From NCBI GenBank assembly GCA_937958145.1, contig CALGOE010000256.1, positions 1 through 5,645 of the forward strand: a stretch of DNA of 5,645 nt, written 5' to 3'. Position 1 is the first letter of the stretch. Each line of letters opens with the position of its first letter. The position numbers and the translations under genes are program-made. Under the pieces are notes generated by a model. The model worked only from the letters and a program-made list of their open reading frames with translations, made no database searches and had not been told where the DNA came from. This document shows, one piece after another, positions 1-5,363 of the stretch. The stretch is from an uncultured Desulfobacca sp. GTDB lineage: Bacteria > Desulfobacterota > Desulfobaccia > Desulfobaccales > Desulfobaccaceae.

Positions 1-116
1 AGGGCCGAGCGGCCTCTCAGCCATGGCGAGGCCCGTCGGCCCCGCCCTGAAAGGAACTGCCAACCTACCCCGCTGGCCATAACCAAGACCCTCCCTAAGA
101 CTTAATTACCAAGGAG
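1..116. other. Left-edge sequence, no recognisable gene (possible IS interior)
   Basis: This stretch adjoins the IS-like repeats and, if they are an element end, is the inside of that element. Plus-strand frame 1 is open from the edge to a TAA at 103-105 and frame 2 to a TAA at 80-82, so either could be the tail of a rightward transposition gene such as istB. Neither short peptide resembles a protein I recognise. A leftward reading from an ATG at 80-78 is also open to the edge but looks arbitrary. The sequence around 91-120 is purine-rich and carries AAGGAGG, which looks like a ribosome binding site on the plus strand but has no start codon suitably placed after it. Confidence 0.3.
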
Positions 117-168
117 GGGGGACATTTTCACTTTGCAATAAGGGTGACATTTTTAAGTTGCGATAACA
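117..168. mobile_element. Probable end of an IS21-type insertion sequence (tandem terminal repeats)
   Basis: Two direct repeats lie exactly 25 bp apart: positions 121-141 begin GACATTTTCACTTTGC and positions 146-166 begin GACATTTTTAAGTTGC. They agree at 17 of 21 positions, and each follows a G-run (117-120 GGGG, 142-145 GGGT). Tandem transposase-binding repeats of this kind, GACATTTT...TTGC, are familiar at the ends of IS21-family elements. On the minus strand the outer edge would start TGTTATCGC at 168, fitting the usual TG...CA terminus, so the element body would extend left and out of the window. No transposase coding is recognisable in bases 1-116, and no target duplication can be checked because the other end is not present. 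It could also be a solo remnant. Confidence 0.5.
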
Positions 169-220
169 CTATTTTCTTTGTTTTTTGGGTTTGGGAAGGA
201 CAAGAGGTGCAGGGTTGCTG

Positions 221-245
221 TGCTATGCCGCAACTAAAATTGACC
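221..245 (-). repeat. Inverted, degenerate copy of the IS-like terminal repeat
   Basis: Read on the minus strand, this segment is GGTCAATTTTAGTTGCGGCA followed by TAGCA. It shares the ATTTT...AGTTGCG core and the ATA(A/G)CA end with the plus-strand repeat at 144-168. The two copies face each other across 52 bp. Unlike the pair at 121-168, it is not backed by a second copy 25 bp further on, so it may be a decayed second IS end or chance similarity. Confidence 0.3.
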
Positions 246-260
246 AAGGCAGCAGAGTTC

Positions 261-293
261 TGAGCCGATACCGCCGGCGCGGTTTTGGGCTCA
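261..293. other. Two-tier palindrome, possible RNA hairpin
   Basis: The outer arms TGAGCC (261-266) and GGCTCA (288-293) are perfectly complementary. They enclose perfect inner arms ACCGC (270-274) and GCGGT (279-283) around a CGGC loop, with small internal loops of 3 and 4 bases between the tiers. On the plus strand the inner stem runs into a short TTTT (283-286), so it could act as a weak rightward terminator. On the minus strand no T-run follows, so it is not a classical terminator for the cas6 operon, although it could cap the 3' end of that transcript. Confidence 0.35.
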
Positions 294-423
294 TCTGGGC
301 CAGGGTCCTGCCGAGGCTCAGCAAAAGCGTCTCGGATATACGGCACCAAAGACTATAATATTAGTGATATTGAGGGATTGACAGCTTTTTGGTGTGCCGG
401 TGATTGCTGTGGTGGGGAGGGGC

Positions 424-1266
424 TCAGGGGCTGACCAGGGCCACCTGGCCCATGCCTTTGGGGGTGCCGTAGCCGATGCCAGCGAAGAAGCTGAAGTGCC
501 AGAGGAGGTGGAGGGTCCGGAGGGTCTGGGGGTCAGCCTGGGGGGCGGCCCGGTATTCGCAGTAGCCGGTGAAGCCCAGCTGCTGGCCGTGGGGGCCGAA
601 GCGCAGGTGCCGGGTCTGGAGGTGGTAGCCGGCCACCATCAGGGCGGCGTCCACAATGGGGGTTGGAAGCTCCGGCAGGCGGCAGGCCGACGGGCAGAAG
701 AGCTGCCAGCGCCGCCAGAGTTGGTGGAAGATGAGGCCGGGCTCGGGAAAGAGGTGGTTGCGGCCCTGGCGCCGGCAGGTGGTGGCGCTCAGGAAGCGCA
801 CCCCCAGGAGGGCCGGGGGCGCCTGGGCCTGGCAGTCTTCCCACAAGGTCTGATACCAGGCCTGGCCGGTGCGGTCGTGTGCCGGCGGTGCCAACCCCAC
901 TACCCGGAAGGGCAGCCTGCCGATCGTCAGGGTCAGGTCCGGGCGGGTAAAAAGGTCCAGAAAGGCGGCGCTCAGGTCCTCTTGCAGGGAGGTCGCCCGG
1001 AACCAGTAGCCGGCCTCGGCCTGGATGGGCAGCACTGGGAGGGCCGCCGGGGGTTCAGGCCGGGGGACGCCCCGCAGGCCGGAGAGGGTGAAGGGGCGCT
1101 CCGGCGGATCCGCGGCGTGCAGTCTGGCGGCCCATCCCTGGGTTTGGGCCTCCAGCAGGGCCATGAGCGCGCCGTGCACCTGATGGCCGTTGGTGGCCGG
1201 CAGGCTGCCGTCGGTTAAGGCCCGGAGGCGGATGACCAGGGCCAGGAGTTCAGGCCTAACGGACAT
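424..1266 (-). CDS. cas6: CRISPR pre-crRNA processing endoribonuclease Cas6
   Basis: This 280-residue protein has the hallmarks of the Cas6 RAMP family (PF10040-like), which cleaves CRISPR repeat RNA to release crRNAs for class 1 effector complexes, mostly types I and III. The N-terminal ferredoxin-like part contains GHQVHGALMALL (residues 28-39; His31 is a candidate catalytic residue) and LHAADPPERPFTLSGL (49-64). The middle carries RFLSATTCRRQGRNHLFPEP (157-176), a stretch typical of type III-associated Cas6. The C-terminus has the diagnostic glycine-rich loop, FAGIGYGTPKGMGQV (261-275). The length is normal for the family and nothing looks broken. An open frame continues about 86 codons upstream, but that part is a P/R-rich shadow of the preceding gene, so I chose the ATG at 1266, just before the Cas6 homology begins. 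It overlaps the TPR gene by 11 bp and lacks a clear Shine-Dalgarno sequence, which suggests translational coupling. No array or cas1/cas2 accompanies it here. Confidence 0.95.
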   Translation of the reverse strand: MSVRPELLALVIRLRALTDGSLPATNGHQVHGALMALLEAQTQGWAARLHAADPPERPFTLSGLRGVPRPEPPAALPVLPIQAEAGYWFRATSLQEDLSAAFLDLFTRPDLTLTIGRLPFRVVGLAPPAHDRTGQAWYQTLWEDCQAQAPPALLGVRFLSATTCRRQGRNHLFPEPGLIFHQLWRRWQLFCPSACRLPELPTPIVDAALMVAGYHLQTRHLRFGPHGQQLGFTGYCEYRAAPQADPQTLRTLHLLWHFSFFAGIGYGTPKGMGQVALVSP

Positions 1267-3502
1267 CGTGGGGCTGCCGGAGGGCCGCCAAGGCCGGGTG
1301 CGCCGCGTCAATCTGGCCGGCCTGCTCCCGGGCGGCGGCAGCCTCGGCGGCCAGTCCCAAGTCCCCGGCCAGGCGGGCCAGGTCCACGAGGGCCTGGAAG
1401 CGCTGGCTGGCCGGCCAGCCCTGGTGATAATCCCGATAAACGCCCAGGGCGGTCTGCAGCAGCCTCTGGGCGGTCGTCTGGTCGCCCTGCTGCCGGGCCC
1501 AGTCAGCCCAGGTAAGGTAGACATGCAGGTTGCGGCCGTAGCTGAGATTAATGATCGATTGGAAAGCCGAGACCGCCTCTGCCTGCTGGTCCAGGGCCAG
1601 ATAGGCCCGGCTTAAAAGGTGCAAGGCTGGCAGGCTGGCGGGCCAGCGGTTCAGGACCTGCCGGGCCAGGTCCCGGGCCTGGTCGGCCTGCCCCTGCTGC
1701 AAGCGGAGATTGGCCCGAGTGAGGAGGAGTTTGGGGTTCCCCGGCGCCACGGCCAGGGCCTGCTCCAGATAGAGGTCTGCCTGGGGCAGAGCCGGGGCGT
1801 CCTGGCGTTCCAGGGCCAGCAGGGCCAGCTCGTGGAGGACCGGGACGTTCTCCGGGGCCAGGGCGACGGCTTGTTCCAGGGCGGCGGCGGCCGCGGTCCA
1901 CTGCCCCCGCTGCCGGGCCATGTGCCCCAGAGACTGCAGAGCGAAGAGATTGTGCTTCTCCAGCGCCAGGAGCTGCTGCCAGGCTGTCTGGGCCTGGTCC
2001 CAGGCGCCCTGGCAGAAATGGTAGCGCCCCAGCAGGTGCAGGGTGTAGACATTCTGCGGCGCCAGCTCCTGGGCCCGCTGGATGTCCTGCCAGGCCTGCT
2101 CCCACTCACCCAGCTCCAGATACAGGTCGGCCCGTGCTGTCAGGGTCGGGATGTTGCCGGGGTCCAGGGAGAGGGCCCGGGCAAAACAGACCTCGGCCTC
2201 GCGGCGGTTGCGGCGCTCCGCCTCGAAGACCCCCCGGGCCTGCCAGAGATAAACGTTGTGGGGGGCTACCTGGCAGGCTGCGGCAAAGGCCTGGGCTGCG
2301 GCCTCTTCCTGGCGGGGGTCGGTCTGGCTCCACCGGGCCAGGAGATGGGCCTGGGCCTGGCGGAGATAGGGGTTGCGGGCGTCCTGGCCCAGGGCGGTGG
2401 TCAGGACCTGGTTCCCCTGCTCATACAGACCCAGCTGCGCCAGGCACTGGCCCCAGATGAGGGCCTCGGCGGCGCTGCCGGCCCGGATCAGTCCCTGGAG
2501 CCGCCGCCAGTTGTGGGTGATAAGAGCCCGGACCTGGGTGATATGGAAGCCCGGCCCCAGGGCGTGGCGGCAGCGGTCCTGGGCCAGCCAGCTTTCCACC
2601 AGTTTCAGGAGGGCATAGCGTTCTTCCTGCTCCTTAGGCTGGCAGGCGGTAAACAGCGGCTGATAGCTGCTGAGGCTCAGATCTGGTGCAGCTGCCTGTT
2701 GCTGCAGATAGCCGCGGGCGTAGTTGACGCCCCGACTGGCCACCAATAGGGCGGGGGGTTTCTCCCGCTCCACCCAGAACAGGATGTCCCGTTGGAAGGC
2801 ATCTTCGATGACTTCGCCCAGCAGATCTTCGTCGGCGTCCAGAAGGCGGGCCAGAAGCTCCAACGGCAGGGGCACGCCCCAGGCGTCAGCGAGGGCCACC
2901 CAATGGTGCGCCTGGCGCAACAAGTCTTGGGAGCTGGCGGCCAGACTCTGGGCCACGTCCTGGAGCGTCGCTTTTTCCTCCCGGGCAAATTCTGCCAGGA
3001 GGCCTTCCACCGGCTCCACATAGTCGTGGAGGGCGGCAATGGTCACATAAGGGACTTGCGGCGGCTGGGCCTCCCAGTAGCCTGCCGGACCGGTGAGGAC
3101 CGCCAGGCGGCCGGGACGCAGCCAGGCTTCCAGGGCCAGGGTGAGATTCTGAAATAAAGGGGCCTGATGGATGAACCAATAAGACACGGGGGCGGCCGGC
3201 AGCAGCAGGTAAGGCTCGGCCAGGAACTGGCTAAAGGCCACTGCTTGCCGCTGCCAGCGAAACTTCCCGGCCAGCAGGGTAAGCAAATGGAGCAGGGAGG
3301 CCTCGGCTTCGGGCTGATAGGGCAGAAGCAGAACGCCGCCGATCTCCCGGACCGGCGCCGCCGCCTCGAGCACGGCCTGGCGGATGGCAGCCAGGGTCTG
3401 CAGATCATAAAGGGCCGGGCCCCACACCGGCCGGCCTTTTTGGTAGAGCTGCTCCCGCCAGGCGGTGACGGCCTCTACAGATTCTGGGCTTCCATTAAGC
3501 AT
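1256..3502 (-). CDS. Large TPR-repeat protein with NTPase-like, P-loop-less N-terminal region
   Basis: This is a 748-residue protein. Residues about 340-690 form roughly nine or ten TPR units with the usual W/L/G/Y...A...A...P spacing, for example QAEVCF-like helices ending ALSLDPGN (443-450), AQELAPQN (477-484) and AVALAPEN (545-552). The N-terminal 330 residues look like a divergent AAA/STAND-type module. A hydrophobic strand GGVLLLPYQ (55-63) sits where a P-loop would be but lacks GxxxxGK[ST], and a helical, winged-helix-like part (about 212-268) ends in ASRGVNYARGYLQQ (255-268). No Walker B motif, CHAT protease or nuclease motif is visible, and there are no membrane segments. TPR proteins are usually scaffolds or target sensors, and the NTPase-like reading is inference. 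The ATG at 3502 is supported by AGGAG at 8 bp spacing. The open frame further upstream is out-of-frame shadow of the preceding gene, which it overlaps by 28 bp. It overlaps cas6 by 11 bp, which argues for co-production with Cas6. Confidence 0.85.
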   Translation of the reverse strand: MLNGSPESVEAVTAWREQLYQKGRPVWGPALYDLQTLAAIRQAVLEAAAPVREIGGVLLLPYQPEAEASLLHLLTLLAGKFRWQRQAVAFSQFLAEPYLLLPAAPVSYWFIHQAPLFQNLTLALEAWLRPGRLAVLTGPAGYWEAQPPQVPYVTIAALHDYVEPVEGLLAEFAREEKATLQDVAQSLAASSQDLLRQAHHWVALADAWGVPLPLELLARLLDADEDLLGEVIEDAFQRDILFWVEREKPPALLVASRGVNYARGYLQQQAAAPDLSLSSYQPLFTACQPKEQEERYALLKLVESWLAQDRCRHALGPGFHITQVRALITHNWRRLQGLIRAGSAAEALIWGQCLAQLGLYEQGNQVLTTALGQDARNPYLRQAQAHLLARWSQTDPRQEEAAAQAFAAACQVAPHNVYLWQARGVFEAERRNRREAEVCFARALSLDPGNIPTLTARADLYLELGEWEQAWQDIQRAQELAPQNVYTLHLLGRYHFCQGAWDQAQTAWQQLLALEKHNLFALQSLGHMARQRGQWTAAAAALEQAVALAPENVPVLHELALLALERQDAPALPQADLYLEQALAVAPGNPKLLLTRANLRLQQGQADQARDLARQVLNRWPASLPALHLLSRAYLALDQQAEAVSAFQSIINLSYGRNLHVYLTWADWARQQGDQTTAQRLLQTALGVYRDYHQGWPASQRFQALVDLARLAGDLGLAAEAAAAREQAGQIDAAHPALAALRQPHDVR

Positions 3503-4485
3503 TGCACACACTCCTGCAGTTGGGCAATCTGCTCCTGATCCGGATAGGTGGTGAGGAATTCCATCAACTTCTGCCGCAGGCGGCGGTTGTAGGAGTTCCA
3601 TTTGTTCTGGTTGAACGTGCCACCCATGCGGTTGGCCGCAAAATTCTTGTAATCCAGATGACGGTAGTTGTCGGTCAGGAAGGCCAGGATCTCCCAGGAC
3701 TCGCTCTCCGGCAGCTGACTGAGCAGCTCTAAGCGTGAACGCAGAGACGCAGCTTGCCTGAAATGTGAGCTGGCGCTGAAGGCGGCCAGGATATGCTGGA
3801 TCACTTCCCGGCACCGCTCTTGAAATTCCCGCAGGACGATCCGTGCTTCCTGACCCATCGAGCGGTCGGCCAGGAGCTTTGCCTGGGCAGAGTCCGAACG
3901 GCCCGGTATTTCGGTCCGCAGCTCCAAGAGATCAGAAACTGCGGTTGCTTCGGTCAGGTCCTCATCACCGGCAGAGGGACGGTCGCCCAACGTGACATCC
4001 TCCCGGCGCTCGATTTTCAGCTCTGTGCTGATCCGGTCGCAGAGTCGGTGCCGCAAGGTAACTTTCGTATAATTGAGAAAGCCGCCGATACCCAGGGCAG
4101 CGAAATCTGCCGGCGTCTTTTTTTCCTTCATCCAGGCATGATACTCCAGGATGACATCGCTGGCCAATTCATTGAGGGTCTCCACCAGAAGAGACTTCTG
4201 AAAAGGTCTGTTGGGTGGGGAAGGCTCTCCCATGGTCTCTTCGGACAACTCCTCAATCTCTTCCTCGGTCTCATACGACGCGGCCTGGTGCGGGGCAATG
4301 GCTTCATGCGTCAGCTGTTTCTGGAGTTCATGATAGCCGAAAAGGGTTAAAGCCTGTTTGGTGGCATAATACTGCATATTCGTGTACAAACCGGAAATAA
4401 ACCAGACCCGGCGGCCGGCCTCCTTGGAGCAGGCCAGCCAGTCATTGAGATCATCCTGGGTAAAGGGCGTTGTCGTGTTTACCAT
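3475..4485 (-). CDS. Uncharacterised protein, weakly sigma-70-like
   Basis: I do not firmly recognise this 336-residue protein. Visible parts are an N-terminal segment (7-65) rich in aromatic residues, an acidic linker (72-84, ETEEEIEELSEE), and a helical segment (about 95-160). That segment includes FLNYTKVTLRHRLCDRI (136-152), which resembles the end of sigma region 2, where a hydrophobic-aromatic helix leads into R..L.D.. A charged central section (160-250) follows. The C-terminal part (about 255-312) contains LSQLPESESWEILAFL and ends NKWNSYNRRLRQKLMEFL, resembling the Lp-x-re...R.r.kL.e.L layout of a sigma region 4 helix-turn-helix. This may be a divergent sigma factor or another DNA-binding adaptor, and it could equally be an unrelated helical protein. 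The ATG at 4485 lies 2 bp after the DHH stop codon, with GGGAG 11 bp upstream. Its GC content is visibly lower than that of its flanking genes, which suggests a separate origin. Confidence 0.8.
   Translation of the reverse strand: MVNTTTPFTQDDLNDWLACSKEAGRRVWFISGLYTNMQYYATKQALTLFGYHELQKQLTHEAIAPHQAASYETEEEIEELSEETMGEPSPPNRPFQKSLLVETLNELASDVILEYHAWMKEKKTPADFAALGIGGFLNYTKVTLRHRLCDRISTELKIERREDVTLGDRPSAGDEDLTEATAVSDLLELRTEIPGRSDSAQAKLLADRSMGQEARIVLREFQERCREVIQHILAAFSASSHFRQAASLRSRLELLSQLPESESWEILAFLTDNYRHLDYKNFAANRMGGTFNQNKWNSYNRRLRQKLMEFLTTYPDQEQIAQLQECVQCLMEAQNL
3511..3515 (-). promoter_or_regulatory. Ribosome binding site of the TPR gene
   Basis: The minus strand carries AGGAG 8 bases before the ATG at 3502-3500. 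It lies inside the last codons of the upstream gene and decides the start of the TPR protein against the roughly 104-codon longer open frame. Confidence 0.7.
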
Positions 4486-4487
4486 AG

Positions 4488-5333
4488 CTACAGAAACTCC
4501 CGGATGAGGTTAAGCAGTGTCAATTGCGGCAACCTGCTGCCTGTCGTCGGTGCCGCCACAATGGTGCCCTGGGCCGGGCCGCCCCAGCCGGGCTCCAGGC
4601 GCCGCAGGTGGGCCAGCAGCGGCCGCAGATCCGCGCCCTGGCTGGCAATGGTGATGCTGGGGCCGTGGCTCTGGCCCAGACCCTGGGCCACAGTGATCTG
4701 GCAGCCCTGGCGGCGCAGCAGGCCATGCACGCCGGGGTAGGGCGCGGCCAGATAACCGCCCCGCCGCCCGGCCTGGGTCGTAAAATACACGGCTTGGGGC
4801 AGCAGGGCCGCCAGCCGGTCCCACAGGTGCTGCTTGGCCTGCCGGTAGGGTTCCCAGCCCGGCAGCAGGGGCAGAGGCTCTGTGGGCCGCAGCCGCAGGT
4901 GGACGATGGTCTGCAGCAGGTCAACCCCGGCGGCCAATTGGACGAGGGGATCCGGCACCGTCAGGCGCAGCCCGGAGTAGAGCTGGCTCAAGGACCAGCC
5001 CGGCAGGCGGCCGCGCCCGCTGCGGCCCAGGTCCACCGCGGCCACATAGGCGCCCCACTCCCACACCAGGGGATCGTCCGGCTCCCGCCAGTGCAGGGCC
5101 TGGAGGCAGGCCGGCGGCAAGGCCAGCGGCGTGTTGTGGTGGTCAAAATTGCCCAGGGCCATCTGGCCGGCGCCGCCGCACTCCAGGCAGTAGACCCCGG
5201 GATCGGCCAGGATCTCCGGCGGCGCCTGGCCCGGGACCCGACGCACCACCGCCCCCGGCCGCCAGCCCAGCAGGAAGGCGGTATAGACGGTGTCCAGATC
5301 GGGTTTGCGAATGAAGTATCGTCTCGAATCCAT
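4488..5333 (-). CDS. DHH-family phosphoesterase-like protein
   Basis: This 281-residue protein shows the motif order of DHH-superfamily phosphoesterases, which are metal-dependent hydrolases of phosphodiesters such as cyclic dinucleotides, oligonucleotides or polyphosphate. Motif I is PDLDTVYTAFLLG (11-23, Asp12 and Asp14). A motif II-like strand is YCLECGGAG (48-56, Glu51 where Asp is usual). The signature is NFDHHN (62-67), and a later AAVDLGR (98-104, Asp101) may be motif IV. The C-terminus PGWGGPAQGTIVAAPTTGSRL (248-268) recalls the glycine-rich GG...I..SP..G..L ending of MYG1-like and other DHH proteins. The substrate cannot be read from sequence. The usual His of motif I is not obvious, so activity is uncertain. 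The start at 5333 is the only plausible one, because an in-frame stop lies three codons upstream. There is no clear Shine-Dalgarno sequence, and the leader is AT-rich. It sits 30 bp after the right-edge gene and 2 bp before the next gene. Confidence 0.75.
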   Translation of the reverse strand: MDSRRYFIRKPDLDTVYTAFLLGWRPGAVVRRVPGQAPPEILADPGVYCLECGGAGQMALGNFDHHNTPLALPPACLQALHWREPDDPLVWEWGAYVAAVDLGRSGRGRLPGWSLSQLYSGLRLTVPDPLVQLAAGVDLLQTIVHLRLRPTEPLPLLPGWEPYRQAKQHLWDRLAALLPQAVYFTTQAGRRGGYLAAPYPGVHGLLRRQGCQITVAQGLGQSHGPSITIASQGADLRPLLAHLRRLEPGWGGPAQGTIVAAPTTGSRLPQLTLLNLIREFL

Positions 5334-5363
5334 AAATGACTAAATAAGATATCGTTCCCTGAT

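Larger units (their letters stand above)
169..423. other. Gene-free region between cas6 and the IS-like end
   Basis: About 255 bases downstream of cas6 carry no convincing coding sequence. Contents seen are an inverted, degenerate copy of the IS-like repeat (221-245), a two-tier palindrome (261-293), and an AT-rich patch around 350-372 with an imperfect dyad (AATAT, 5 bases, ATATT at 357-371). There are no direct repeats of CRISPR length and spacing. I see no classical leftward terminator (GC hairpin followed by a T-run on the minus strand) directly after the cas6 stop codon. The region is notably less GC-rich than the operon, in keeping with a mobile-element boundary or a non-coding flank. 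Confidence 0.6.

Noticed and set aside
1..80. Leftward partial open frame from the ATG at 80 to the edge (possible istA start)
   Set aside because: The encoded 26 residues are G/R-rich and unlike the usual start of IstA transposases, and there is no further support.
128..349. Leftward 73-residue open frame starting with TTG
   Set aside because: It runs through both the inverted copy and the tandem IS-like repeats, has no recognisable motif and no clear ribosome binding site, so it is treated as chance.
350..410. TATAAT at 354-359 and TTGACA at 378-383 as promoters
   Set aside because: The TATAAT lacks a matching -35 at 16-18 bp, the TTGACA lacks a -10 at that distance, and they are in the wrong order relative to each other. 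No gene starts appropriately after either.
394..1218. Rightward 274-codon open frame opposite cas6
   Set aside because: It is G/A/E-rich antisense shadow of the clearly real Cas6 gene.
1267..1524. N-terminal extension of Cas6 to an upstream ATG at 1524
   Set aside because: The extra 86 residues are P/R/W-rich shadow of the TPR gene's frame, and Cas6 homology begins just after the ATG at 1266.
1256..1700. CHAT-type caspase domain at the C-terminus of the TPR protein (as in type III-E Craspase)
   Set aside because: The C-terminus is still helical-repeat-like and ends without a His/Cys dyad region, so the gene is not a TPR-CHAT protein.
1619..2749. Rightward 376-codon open frame opposite the TPR gene
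   Set aside because: Long antisense frames are expected in very GC-rich DNA, and the TPR periodicity proves the minus-strand frame.
3503..3814. N-terminal extension of the TPR protein to 3814
   Set aside because: It would overlap the upstream gene by about 340 bp, its composition is unlike the rest, and AGGAG sits at the right distance before the ATG at 3502.
4524..5339. Rightward 271-codon open frame opposite the DHH gene
   Set aside because: It has no motif of its own, while the minus-strand frame carries ordered DHH motifs.
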